In this document: positions 11,907-25,514 of the stretch, piece after piece
Position numbering within the stretch: the stretch's first letter is position 1
Layout of the letters: each line of letters opens with the position of its first letter
NCBI GenBank assembly: GCA_016806645.1
Contig: JACSYO010001791.1
Span: 1,573,501-1,637,500, forward strand
Reading direction: 5' to 3'
DNA: 64,000 nt
From: Ophiodon elongatus
Lineage: Eukaryota; Chordata; Actinopteri; Perciformes; Hexagrammidae
Notes under the pieces: model-generated
What the model saw: the letters and a program-made list of their open reading frames with translations, nothing else
Databases searched by the model: none
What the model was told of the DNA's origin: nothing
Position numbers and translations under genes: made by a program

Positions 11907-14742
11907 AGAATGAGGGCACACAGAGAGGTATACAAAGTGAGTTGGTAATGAGCTGCTACAGCTGTGGACAGATGTCTCTGTTTCCCATTGTGTGTTTGTG
12001 TAAGAGAGAGACAGGGGAGAGGGGGGAGAGTGGTCACAGAGGTGTGACATGTCAGTTGGCTCTGCAAGATAAGGCTGCAGTAGTTTCATTTTGACTTCCT
12101 CCCATTTGACTCTCCCCCCCACACACCCCCCATTCCCCATCAAGCAGGATGTGTTTAGTTGTTTTGTATATGAGAGACTGTGAATTTGTGTGTGGAAAAA
12201 AAAGATAAGAGATTATTGATGTGTGATTGGACTGACATGTAGCAGTTCAAATGCCTCTCCATATCCATTAAGCAAATCAGCCGAGTGACCGGTATTGACA
12301 TGAGTTGTTTTGGGACAGCGCCCTCATTTCATCCCTGACTTCCCCTTTTAACAGTCTGACTTCCCTGCAGCAGCTTCTTGAACCCCGACAATCTCAAGCC
12401 ATCCGCTGCCTCTGTTTGCATACGACTTCTGAGTCTGATGCTGCGAAACGAAAGCAAGCAGAGGCAGTTTTACTTTCAGTGACCCATTTGTTGGTGGTTG
12501 AGCTCTAGTTTACCTCATATATTAACTGTGTGTGTGTTAACCTTCACCACCCCTTCCCACTGCTATCTGCCCACTCCTCAAACTCCCTCAAGGTAGATTC
12601 CAGTAACTCATCCTTGACAGCACAGTGTGAAAAAATAACACAAATCTGCCTCCTACATAAGCTCCACTGGAAGCATTCAAACAAAAATGATGGCTGTCTT
12701 CACGAACTGGAGTCAATGTCTCCTCACGCATTTAGCAAAAAGATTGAATCATTCCAGTAGAGACGAGGACAGCAGCTTCCTCGGGGGCCCCCATCCCCCT
12801 CCCCGCTCTGGGTCTGATGCTTCATCATGTTGGAATCAATCCCTCAACACTGGATAGAGAAGCTTTCGCATGCAATTATGTAGCTTAAAGAGTGATTATT
12901 AATCAGTGATGCTGTGACACCGTCAACAGGTGACCATGGTGGACCGGGGAGCAGCGGAGCGGGCGTGCAAAGACGCCAACCCCATCATCGACGGCAGGAA
13001 GGCCAACGTGAACCTGGCGTACCTTGGAGCGAAGCCTCGCAGCTCGCAATCTAGTAAGTGTATGAGATCACTGCTGAACATATAGGATGTATGAGATCAT
13101 ATCAGTTGTTTTTTTTACCATGTTTTCACCAACTCATGTAAAGGATAAAGCTGGTGATTTTCTAAACATACCCCATAAAAAGACTGTCAGCTATTCCTTC
13201 TCTGAATGCTTCCTGGTTTCTGTCTCACTCAATTGCAAGCCCCTTTGGTTCCTACTGAAAGAATCTTTAAAAACAGATCACAGATCTGTAGTTTCACTCA
13301 ATTAATGATGAATTGATGCTCTAACGTACCGGTAGCCGATGGCTTGCAGAGACTTGAAGCTTACTCAAGAACCGTAGTATATCGCAATAAACATTATGTT
13401 TTCTGTATTTCTCGGTCAAAGATACTGAATGTTGCCCAAACTGCCATGTCTTTGGATGGCTTAGTTAGATTTATGCATGCATGTTTGTTGTTCAGGCGCT
13501 CCTGAACACCTCAAAGACTCAAAATATCGCAGGAAAACACATGGCAAGCTATCAAAGTAGTCCTGATGATAGTCTAGCTTTGATGGAAGCTGAATGGTCA
13601 CTGTTGATGGATCTCAAACAATTTTCAAGTCTCTGCATGTTGCTTTTTATGCTGCACTGAAATCAATGGAAACCCACAGCTGTCTGGAAGATAGTAAATC
13701 AATCTAAAGACCAACGACTATACGTACAAATTTGAGGTTAGTGGGATAAAAACCACTGGTATGCTCCTTCCAGCCAACTGTCTGTGCTCATTCTCACTAT
13801 ACATTCACTGTCTGTGTACTTGATGTAACGCACAGCTTTCATGCCGCTGGGCTTTTTCAGTGTCAACCACCAGCGCACACGCGTCGTGCTTCCCCTCCGA
13901 TGTCTCGCTGCACACCAGACCTTGACAGCAGCTCTCCCTGCTTCATTTAAAGCTTGCTGGCTGAAATACTGCCGAGTGTAGGTGTGATTGACAAACACTG
14001 GCGCCAACAACAACTGACTGTGTCCTTATTCTGGGGCCGGCGCTGCGACGCAACTCCCCAAGCATGCAGCTGATGGGAGATGGCAGCGCTTGGTATTTTG
14101 TTATTGTGTGCGAGAGAGAATGGGAGAGAATAGGAGAGCAGGAGGGGACGGGACTGTTAAGATAATTAAATAACAGCGCATCTGTCTCCTCTTTGTGCTG
14201 GTGAAGAAAGGAAATGTGCATTTAGATATAGGTTTGAACAAAAGAGGCGTGCTGATGGAGTCATGGCTGTACAGTAAAAAGAGGAGTAAGAGAGGAATGA
14301 ATAGCCTGAGGAATGTTGACATGAAGTCAGATGAAGGGCAGAGAGGAGGAGGAGGAGGAGAGATTTCTCCTTTCTTACTCAGCCTCAGCTGATTCCTAGT
14401 GAACTCTGGAGGAAGAGAGGTCACAGATGTTTATGTTCAACTGAGTACATTATTATTTGTGTGAGTTTATGTGTGTCTATATGCTGAGGGAATAACAGAA
14501 ACCGTCTTGCACATGCTAACATCTGAGACAAACAAGCAGAGGCAGAGAGGCAGAGAATCGGCTCTGTCCTTGTCTGCTCGCCTCTCTCGTTGTCTGTGCA
14601 GCCGGTAGCTAAAATATCCCTCTTCATCGCTGCCTCTCTTTGTCTGCAGGTCTCTCTGTTGGAGTTCAGCAAGTCCATCCTACGTGGGCTCAGAGGCAAT
14701 ATGGGTAAGACGGAGAAGAATCAATACCTCTATTTCCACCTC

Positions 14743-14774
<32 letters not shown>

Positions 14775-17700
14775 ACCTACCTCCTCCTCCTCCTCCTCCT
14801 CAACACAATACATCTCACTCCTCCGTCCTTGACATTTGTGAGCACTGGCTCCTGTTCTCCCATCGGGTTGTGGTAGTTTATGCCACTCTGCAATGTGAGA
14901 GAAAGGGGTGAAAAAAAGCCGTCACAGACGCCACAAATGATGCTTGTTTAAACGCTGCTTCAAAGACGTTTTCAGCCGTATCTGTCTGTGCATCATATTT
15001 GGATTTTGGCTTTGGCTTTTGTGTCTCTCTCTCTTTCTGGGCCATTAAACACATGAGAAGCTCAATTCTGAATTTCTCTCACGCATGACTTGGGCTTTAC
15101 TGAGGATACAAGCCATTTAGTGAAACTTCCCTGCATCCCTTCTCTATTATCCCTCCCCCCCCCCCTCATGTTCGTGCATGCAGAGGCATTATATCATATC
15201 ATATCTATTTAATATCTCTGGGTGTGTTAGGCTATGGTTCCCAACCTAGAGCTCAGCAATCCCACAAAGGATCTTGGGTTGAATTCATAGTCCTGCATTA
15301 AGAGGTTAAAGATGCAGGGCTAATAAATGTAACTAGACGTCAGGGCTGCAGCGGCTGCTGAGATACGTGGAGACCAAAAAAACCTGTTATTGGTCACCTT
15401 TGGCTTCTCCTGTTGCCCAATGTGAAGAAAACATTAAGAAAGACTCAGTTGTCCTCTCCTTTAAAGTAACATACATAAAGCAAAGCAGGCTGTTCTCATA
15501 CAGCGTTCCTAGCTATACCTGCAAAAATGAATGCACTGTAATTCATATGTAATCCACGTAATCATGAAGTAGGAAGTATAAAGACCTAAAAAAAAAACAG
15601 GATAGTTATTTTAACCCAAACCACGATCCTTTCCGAAACTTATCCAAGTAGTTTTGTTGCCAAAAACCTAATTAAGTTGTTTCCAGTGAAGACTAAAGTT
15701 TATTTTGAAAAGACCGTACAAAATCGACACATGTTGCTGGACTTTCGTAGGAAATTGCATGAAAAATGTGTAGTAACTTTTTCTTATATATCTTACGAAC
15801 CGTTGAATGAGGATACATTGAGAAAGACGTCTTCACGGCAAACCTTCTTAAAGTGCGACAGCCTGGTCACTTACGTTTGTAGCAATGCAGTGGTGCCATC
15901 AACATGTTGAATTTGTCGCACATTGGCTTGGGGAACGTGACAAAAAGGGAGTCTGTCTGTAACAAAGCTTTTTTTATATTATATTTATTTAATGGATCGC
16001 CTGATCACAAGATATATCACCTTGTGTTAAGGACTCAAAAGCAAAAACAGGTGGGAACCACTGTATTCCACTGTGGGCAATGTTGAAAATAAATGGATTT
16101 TTATGTGTTCTGCAGCAATGTAAGTAGAGCTGCAACAATTCGTCGATCAATCAGGGAACAACTTTGAAGACGGATTAATCATCTTGGCCATTTGTTAAGT
16201 AAAAATTCTAAAAGATTTCCGGTTAAACACTTTTCAAATACTAGACTTCGATTTTTTTTTTTCAAATATGATGAACATCTTTGGGTTTTAGACTGTTGGT
16301 CAGACGAAACAAGCAATTCAAAAACATCTCGTTCAGCTGTGGGAACAGGCAACCCTCAATAGACAAAATGATTAAGTGGGGAAATAATTCGCAGATTAAT
16401 TAATAATGAAAATAATCGCCAGTTGCAGCCTTAAATGTAATGAGGGACCTTGATTTGTCAGGTATTCATTAATTTCTTTAATTCAGTCTCTGAGTTGATT
16501 TTCCAGAAAATGTACCATATCACAATCTATATTAAAGTATACAATTACATCCATTACGATGAGAGATTCTTTTCGTGTCGCCTGCTCCCAATGGACTGGA
16601 GAGCCGAACAGAGGCATCATGGGAGCTGCTGGTGGGTTTCTTTTCTTCGTCAACTCGCTGTAATCCACATGTGAAGGGCGTTCTGCCTCCGCGTCCAGTT
16701 TCCCTGATTTCAGTGTGAACTTCAAAGGAAACCTTAGTGACTCAGTTTCTGAGTGAAACATGGAGGATGATTCATTCCCAGGACTGTTACAGACAGTAGA
16801 GCGACACTGCAGGTCAAACCCTACTCAGGCTTGACTGATATTCGCTGTATGAGTGTTTTGGTGATCTTAGACGAGGATATTGTCAACCGGCGTCAAAGCT
16901 GTCAATTGTGTTGACTTTCCCAGTGAATTATCTGCTCTTTGGGGGAAAAGAGTGCAAAAGATGTTTTAGTCTTTGGTTGATTTAAAAAAAAAAAATAGTT
17001 TTATAGACGGGTTCCTCTATATTTTAGAGGTGCTTTTAAGGAATAAGCATGATGTAGTGTTTTGGAAAAGGAGCTCTTCACACAGACTCTCCAGGATGAC
17101 AAGTTCTGCTCCTGCGGCTACAGAGAAGTCCATTAAAAACCTCAACTGTTCTGAGTGCTATTAATATTGCAGTCCTCAATTTCTGAATGAGTGATGAGGG
17201 AATTGAGGCTGACCCAGATGAGTCTATGAATGAGTGATGATGGGTTGATTGATAGTCTCCTGCAATGAAACCAGACATTCAAAGCGAAGGGAGTTTTAAT
17301 CCGTGCTTCCAGGAAGAGTCACAGCTTTGATTGGAACAAAAAAGGCAGAAATGTCACCTGGCACACTGACTTAACTAACATACCTATTAGGCAAACGCAC
17401 ACAGAAGGTGGCACATTGTCTATCAGAGTGGAAACACCCGCTAATTCAAGCATTAAGATGTTTGGAACAGATGTGTGTTTATCTGTCTTTCTTTCAGTTC
17501 TGTGTCATTGTAAACTGAATATCTTTTCACTTTAACCCCCATATTAATCAATGAATCGAGAAAATAATCAGCAGATTGACCGATAGAGAAAATAATTTGG
17601 TCAGTCTTATTCAAAACACAGTAACATGATTAATTCATGCTGTTGGCGAGGAGATATAAGATAATTTAGAAATGTATTTAACACTTAACAAACCAGTAAT

Positions 17701-20700
17701 AAGCTGTTATAAAGAATAAATAAAACATTTTAAGAGCTGACTCCCAGACATGATTGCTTATTTATAAAGTGAAGATAAATTGCTTACAGTTTAAATGTTA
17801 AAGTTATTGATTTTCTTTAACTTTTAATAGTCCTCTTTGTTTGTGAAGCTTTTATTTTGAAGTGGTACAATTTTTTTAATTAATCTCTGTGTTGAGTTTG
17901 AACCACCACACATTTAAATATGCACCTAATTATTTCTTTCCATCAAATAATTTGTCAATTCTATTTTTATTCATTGATTTAGTATAGAAATATGACAACA
18001 CATAGCAAGAAAAACAAAACCATCAGAGTCTGAGGTGGCATCTTTAGCAGCAGTCCAAAACACAAAGATATTTAATTTACAAACATGTAAAATAAAGGAA
18101 AAAAGCTAATCCTCTTAACAAACCTCACAACACATCCATTCCACACACAGAAAGAGACTGCTGGCTGGAGTTCCCCTTTAATCAACTAGTCATTTAATTA
18201 TTAGCTTTCCTTTTCAACACAATGTACTCTGAAGGGGAAATCAGTTTGTTTTATGATGAAAATCAGTTGAAGCAGAAGAAGCGATACCAGTTTATAACAA
18301 GTGTAACCTCAAGAGATTTCAGTACGGATATAGATCTAAAGTACAGATCTCAGCTGCAAGACGTGTTGTGTTTTGATTGAATGACGGATTCACTTTTTCT
18401 CAACAGGAAATTCTCTCTATGTTAAATTACTGTCCCTGTTGTTATTTGTCTCTTACATGTCAATAAAACAGCCTGTTAATTAAGGTCTCTTCTTTGTCTA
18501 AGGGAGATCTGAGTGAGCTAATTTGTTTAAATCAATTGGCTTAATGCCTCTAGATTACAAAGCAGACCAAAAGAACATGTTTCGATAAAGGAGAAATGAA
18601 CCGCACAACCTGTCAAACCCACCAAAAGATCTGTTTAGTACATGCAGAGGACGCATCTGTCCAGATCAGATCTCTCTGCTCCGAGGCTTGATGTGTCTTT
18701 GACGTGATCAGTATGACTGCAGTCTTGGCAAAGTGAAGGACTTTTATTTTAGGGACAAGTTATAGCTTAGTATTTAAAAAGGCCTGGGTAGCTGATAAAG
18801 AACAGGAGCCATATTGTAGATACCGATCTATTGCCAGTGCTTTCTTTTTCCCAATTATAAAACCTTTATACTACACAATTTTATGTAAAGTGACAAGATA
18901 GCTGTTGTGTTAAAATGGGGGCATCTTTTTCCATTCGTTCACACAAAAATACGTTATATATTAAACTTTTTGGTTTAAATTGTGATATATACTGATATTC
19001 CAGACAAATGCTTTGCCAATCTATATTATGTAGTCATATCTTGTATATTAAGTTTGTGTTCTCTATAATATTGTAAAAATGTTAACATTATTTAGGTGGA
19101 GGCTTCAGATAAGCCCAGTGGGTTTTCTGCCTCTTCCTGCACTGTAATATAATTTATCTCGGTTATGTGTGTGTATTTTTCAATTGTGCAAATAACCCAA
19201 ACTAAACAAAAAAAGAAAAAGCAATAACATTTCAAGGACGACATTTAAAAAAAGGAAACAATGGAAACAATTAAAAAGAAACTGTACTCTATGTGGATTT
19301 GTCACATCTGGCTGATAGTCGCTTAATAAGGTCGGTATCGGTCCTGGGAGATGAGAGCGGTGCAGCCCTGGAATCTACCACCAATTTCTCTAGATGTGGT
19401 TTAAATGAGATTCTGACACCAATTTTCCCAACGATTCTTGAGTCGGGTGTTTGTTTTTTGGGGGGCAAAATGATACACATGATAATCCATTATTCATGTG
19501 CCTTTTAGCGCTCAGATACTATTCAATACTGATGTATCACTGGTTAGATCCCAGTCTGTCAAATGATAACAAAATACTCCTAACCACACAAATGAAGGTA
19601 AATTATGTATAATGTGTTGATTAGTGAGCTTTAGGAGAGCTGGCAGGTGGATTGTGCCTTTTGACGGAGCCAGGCTGTTTCCCCCTGTATCCAGCTGTTT
19701 AGCCAAGTAAGCTAGGCTGCTGGCTATGGCCAGATTAGAAAATCAAATAATAACATTGACCAAAACTATTCCTTTAAATATAAAATCAGTCTGAATATGC
19801 CTCTGCTGTGGGGCTCCCGGGGGGCTTCAGGGTCTGACACCCACACAGTAAACAGCAAATAACAAAAACAAACTCAAACAAAGCGCAGCTCTGTCTGCTG
19901 CTTCAGTATATTTGCTTAAAGTTTTAAGAGGACAGAGGACGGGCTGATGCCAACTGTGGCTTTGAGGTACAGCTGAGTTGTGGGGAGGAGGGGAGGGCTG
20001 TTCTCATTCGAGGGAGGGGGGGGGGGGGGCATCTGTTGCCCATGGCTGCCTGCTGTCTGCCTTTAGCACTCAACCGCTTGGCAGAAGTGAAATTCATTTT
20101 TCTAAAAAAAAAAATAAAAAAAATGTTCTGGTGTTTATTCCTTTGACAGAAAGAAAGTAGATGGATGTGCGGTGAGGCTGTTAAATGTGTAGGGGCGGCA
20201 GTGCTTCCTGTTGAGGCAGTACGGAGAGGGAGAGGGGGAGGAAGGGAGGAAGGTGGGGTGACAGACTAACAGCACACCTGTTTTTGGGTGTAGTTGAGGC
20301 TGGGTGCAGTTAAGCTTTAGGGCCGGTAGTAGACGTGGCGCCGGAGCTCGTTTCCGTGTGGATTTATGGTCAAAATGTTCCTCAGCGAAACATCAGTGAA
20401 TCATAAACGGCACCGACGTGTCGACTCCTTTGATAAGTTCACATCCTCGGCCGTTTTTCTCTCTACGTCTCATATTTTTTTATTTTTTCCTCTTTGGCTG
20501 CATTCCTCCCCCTCTAAATTATCTCTCCTCTTCCGTCTCAGCCTTAAGTTATCACTCCTATCTGTGTGTCAGGGGGGCTTTAGGTAGACGGTGAATCCTC
20601 AAGTGTATATGTCTCTTATCCTGGGACCCAATTAAGGTAATGTTATTTTCATAGCACAGAAAGCTCCCATTTTGTTCAGTTGTCTGTTAAAAGATGACAC

Positions 20701-21717
20701 ACATTTGTATTATTTTTCTCCACTTTTTAGCTGTTGTTTTGTGATGTGCAACTCAACACTTCACATCATGTGCCTGCAGGTGTTTCACAGTGAAAACCTC
20801 TCAACTGCCAGTAATGTGACAAGAGTGAGCATTTAGTATTAAACAGCTGAACACATTATAATGTAGTTGTAAGCAGATATGAGGGTGTTTCTAGGTGTTT
20901 ATTTATCTATTTATCAACAACTTTACTTGCTGTATAAACCGTTCATGATTGATAACACAGTATAATATTGTGGCAATCATATATATTAATTAGGACTACT
21001 CACTGGAAAAAAATATGAATACACGTACAAATAATTTGCATGCAGGTTTTAATAATGAATTATGTGTATCAATATATATTTATAAAGAATAAATACTTTG
21101 TGTCTCACACAAGGCGAATACAACAGCATTACATTATATTATTATAAAATTGTTAATCGTTTTTCTTCGTTGTTCTATTAAGAGTAATAATTGTTGATTA
21201 ATAACCTTATAATTGCGCAAAACTACACGATAGAGTTATAACCCATTTAATAATTTGTATATACTGCATGTTTATAATAACGTTTAATAAAGGACATGGA
21301 AATAAAGGACATTTACTGTGAAGCTGCAGACATATGATGTTTAACAAACTGAACTTTATTAAAGTTTATTTAGTCTAAGATCGGATCTTTTTTTGTTAAT
21401 TTCTTGTTGATGGATTAGAACTGGATGTTTTAAATGTTGGATGTGCAACAAGTGAAAGTGGTAATATTTAGATTATGTTACACTGCAAACATAAATCTCT
21501 CTGTTTGTAGGCTTTACACTTTTAAGCATGTACAATCTGACACACACTGAAATCATCAGGATTTACACTGCCATGATAATATTCAGGATGTGTGATGTAG
21601 AGGAAATATGCAACGTTTGTATTAATATGTTAATTCAAATATCTTTCTTGCTTTCTGACATGAGAGCCGAGTGTCCAGCGCTGATGTTGGCCTTTCTATC
21701 CCTCACCCTCCCTCAAG

Positions 21718-21758
<41 letters not shown>

Positions 21759-22183
21759 AAGAGAGGATGGAGGGTCATGTGTGTTTTTCTCTTTGACTGA
21801 CTCACCCTCACATCCCTGATCTGAACTATTAAAAGCGTGGCTGTCCTAAGGCATGAAGGATATGATGGCTGATCCTTCACCTCTAAGCATCTCTCCCTTC
21901 TCCTCTCCCTCCCGCTCACTCCTTGCCCAAGGAGTCCCCGACCTCGACCCTCTTATTTTCTTTTTATTCAGTGCATCCGATCTCTTTTATCCCCGCCGCC
22001 TGTTTTTTTTTTGAAGGACAGTGAGGAGGAGTGCAGAGGAAGCTGGCTGTGAGGGAGTGAACCCAGAGAGGGGATTGGGGGGGGAGTCGGTGGAGGTTAT
22101 TCTGCTCTCGTGGGTCTGTTAGTGAGCATACACCCATGCAGCTGCGCCAATTAGCCCTGCTATATCTGAACTCACCACACACG

Positions 22184-22231
<48 letters not shown>

Positions 22232-25200
22232 TCCTCTTCTAAGCTTAACTGACTACACACAGCTTTGTGAAACAAGTATACTTGTTTCTTTCAGATTTGC
22301 ATGTTCACTTTTTTCTGCATGTGTGCTTTGGCATGCAAACACATCAATTACATAGTGTCTACACGCCCTGTGTGTGTGTGTGTGCGTGCGTGCGTGTGTG
22401 TGCGTGCGTGCGTGTGCGTGTGTGTGTGTGTATGTGTATGTATGTATGTCTATATATATATATAGACATACATATTTATGTATGTCTATATATGTATGTC
22501 TATATATATGTATATATATATATATGAATGTGTGTTTGACAGCCAGCAATGATGCCAGGCACGGGGAGGAGAGCGGCGAGGCGCAGCTCCCTCTCATACG
22601 ATGCTGCTGTCACATTGGATCAGTCAGGCCGGTGCACAAGCAGGCAGCGGCACACAGCCGAGGGAATGACACTGCACTTCTGCTCTGGGAGAGACTCGCA
22701 GAGCTCCAGTGGGGAGAGATGAGATACAGTGGTGTTGAGGAGCGGCCTGATTTTAGCTTCAGCTGTGGTTTGACTTAATGTGTTGTTGTTGTTGTATGAC
22801 ATTAGACTACATGTTAGTCATGGTGTTTCTTTTTTGGCCAGGCCTCCCTTAGAGACCCTGGAAACCTATTTTCCCGATGACTTACTGTGGCTCATGTGGT
22901 CTTACATGTAAACACTAAAGCCAGCAAGTTAAAGCAGTTTTGGTTACTTAACACAAGAGATTCTCTTTGTGTGTGCATGTGTGTGTGCGTGTGCGTGTGC
23001 GCGTGCGCGTGCGCGTGCGTGTGCATGTGCGTGTGCTGTGTGTGTGTGTGGTTAGCTGAAAAAGGTGATGTTGATATTTCTGTGCACCATTCGGAGCATC
23101 ATTTGAATCAAAATGTGATGACAGCTGTGGGATGTGTGCTCATGCTGACAGGCCCATGTGCAGCTAGTGTTTTCAGTCTATACGCCTTTCTAAAATCCAG
23201 ATTGCACATTTCCCTCTAGGCTCAAACACAGTCCAATAAGGTGGTAAAATACCACAATCAATCTTGTTTACAAAGATTGGAAGCTCAAACTGTTCTACCA
23301 ATAAAAAGATCCTTATTGACATGCATAACTTTTTGAAACATTTACTGAGAGCTTCCTGTTTAACAAGATATTCTATCAGGATGTTTGACTGTACCGCCAG
23401 CATCACCTCTAAAGCTTGTAAAATTAACACCTTGTGCCTTTGGTTGTAAGACTTTGCTTTTTGTAAAGTGGAAAATTCACAGTTTTTAGGACGATTATGT
23501 GTTGCACTATTTTTCAAAGGCAACCTGCAATTTTGGAGTGTCCGCTGGTTGCCTGGCAACTGCTCAGAACCAATAAATAGTCTGGCATACAACCCACAAT
23601 AAAACAGCAAATTGTTTAGTTTTTTCTCTTTTTTGTACAGATTAAACTCACAAGATACAAATTGTTAATAAGTGAGCTTTAGTTGTGCTGCTTGGTAGAT
23701 GTTTATTTATACCTTTGGACAGCCAGGATTGTTGTTTTCCCTTGTTTGAATCCTGACAAACTTTATATTACATTTTGGTCCAGATCTCAAGGTTTCCAAA
23801 AAATACCAACTGTGACAAGCAGAATTACAGTATTAACGTGTTGCACAACACACCTACAATCTACACTCAATTTATAGAAATAGGTCGACATTTTGGGAAT
23901 TAAGCTCATTCTCTTTCTTGCCGAGAGTGAGACGAGAGGACTGATACAACTCTTGAGTCTGTTCAATAACTACAATATACAACCAGCAGCCGGTTAGCTT
24001 AGCATAAATACTGGAAACAGGTGAATCTTTCCAAAGGGGGAAAAAAAGATTAAACAAACCAGATATAAGATGTTAATTGCTTCCTGTCCTGTTAGCTGTT
24101 GCTCCATTTTTAGCATACAGATACAATAGTGGTATCAGTCTGCTCATCTAACATTTTGCAAGAATGGGAATGAGCATATTTTCCCAAATGAGCTGAAATA
24201 ACTGTTCCTTTTAAGTGGGAGATGACGAGAAAATCCTGAAGACCTTTATTTTAAATTCCAGTCCAGATTCTAAAAGGTTTCCAACAATACCGATAAGTTT
24301 ACCAATAAGTTCTGCAGTCATCCATTTTATATGACAGTGCAGCCATGAAAACATGGTGTCCTAAAATCATTAATATTACACTCAATTTAAGTATAATTTA
24401 GTTTGGCTTCAATGAAAACCAGCAGATACAGAAACTGGTGTTTTCAGGCCAACATTCAAGTTAGTTGAGGAGAACTGGGGACTTAAAGCCTCCTCAGTCG
24501 GACGCAGTTGGGTTCGATAAGCCCAGAGAAGAGTTAAGTAAGGTGAAATAACTTTAAAACTGAAATAGGTCATATGGGCGAATATTGGCAGGCATGCTAT
24601 CCATACTGGTGTGTGCCTGTGTGTGTGTTGTGTATACAGCAGAGTGGGTATGAAAAGACCCAGTCCCAGTATTTGTTGTGTACACCTGATCCCTGCTCTG
24701 GCTCTGTTTGGGGGTAAGCAGCAGCAGCAGCAGGCCGCATCTCTACCCTGATCACCTGTTTGGTGACAAGGTTACTTTCAGGTTAATGGGTTGGACTGTA
24801 GGCACCGATCATGGGAGTGTAAGTGTTATATACTGTCATGTACTATTGTTTTTACTTAAACAGCTTAACCCACTTCTTCTGATATGATCGCTCTTGCTGT
24901 TGCCAGATGTAACTGAGGCAGTTCAGGTTAAGCGGGCAGCCTCAGGCAAGGACATGAGTGAATACAAGAGGACAGTAGAGCACTTTTTCCTCTCATTACT
25001 GCCGTGGCTCCGAGTATCAACAGTCTCATATACACTGCATTTATTGTGGCAGCTTGTGTGTGTGTGTGTGAGTATACATGCATTCAATTCAGAGACGGCA
25101 TTTCTTATTCAGAAATGCAACTAATTGTGATTTTATTGTTATGTATTGTATGTTATTTTACGTTATTTTACGTTTTTTCTTTTTGAAGCGCTGATATTTT

Positions 25201-25427
25201 ATTTGGAACAAAGCTTTTCTTTTCGCACATTTCTCAGGCAGTGTGCTAATTACTTAAAACACAAGGGAGAAGGTCTATTTCAAGGCAACAGTGCTGATAA
25301 TTGCTCTTGAGGAGGAGGAGGAGGACGAGGAGGAGGAGGAAGAGGAGGAGGAGGAGGAGGATGCCTTAATAGGACTCCGATTTTTTATGTTGGGATATAA
25401 AGAAAAGGAAAAGAACTCGGACAGACA

Positions 25428-25514
<87 letters not shown>

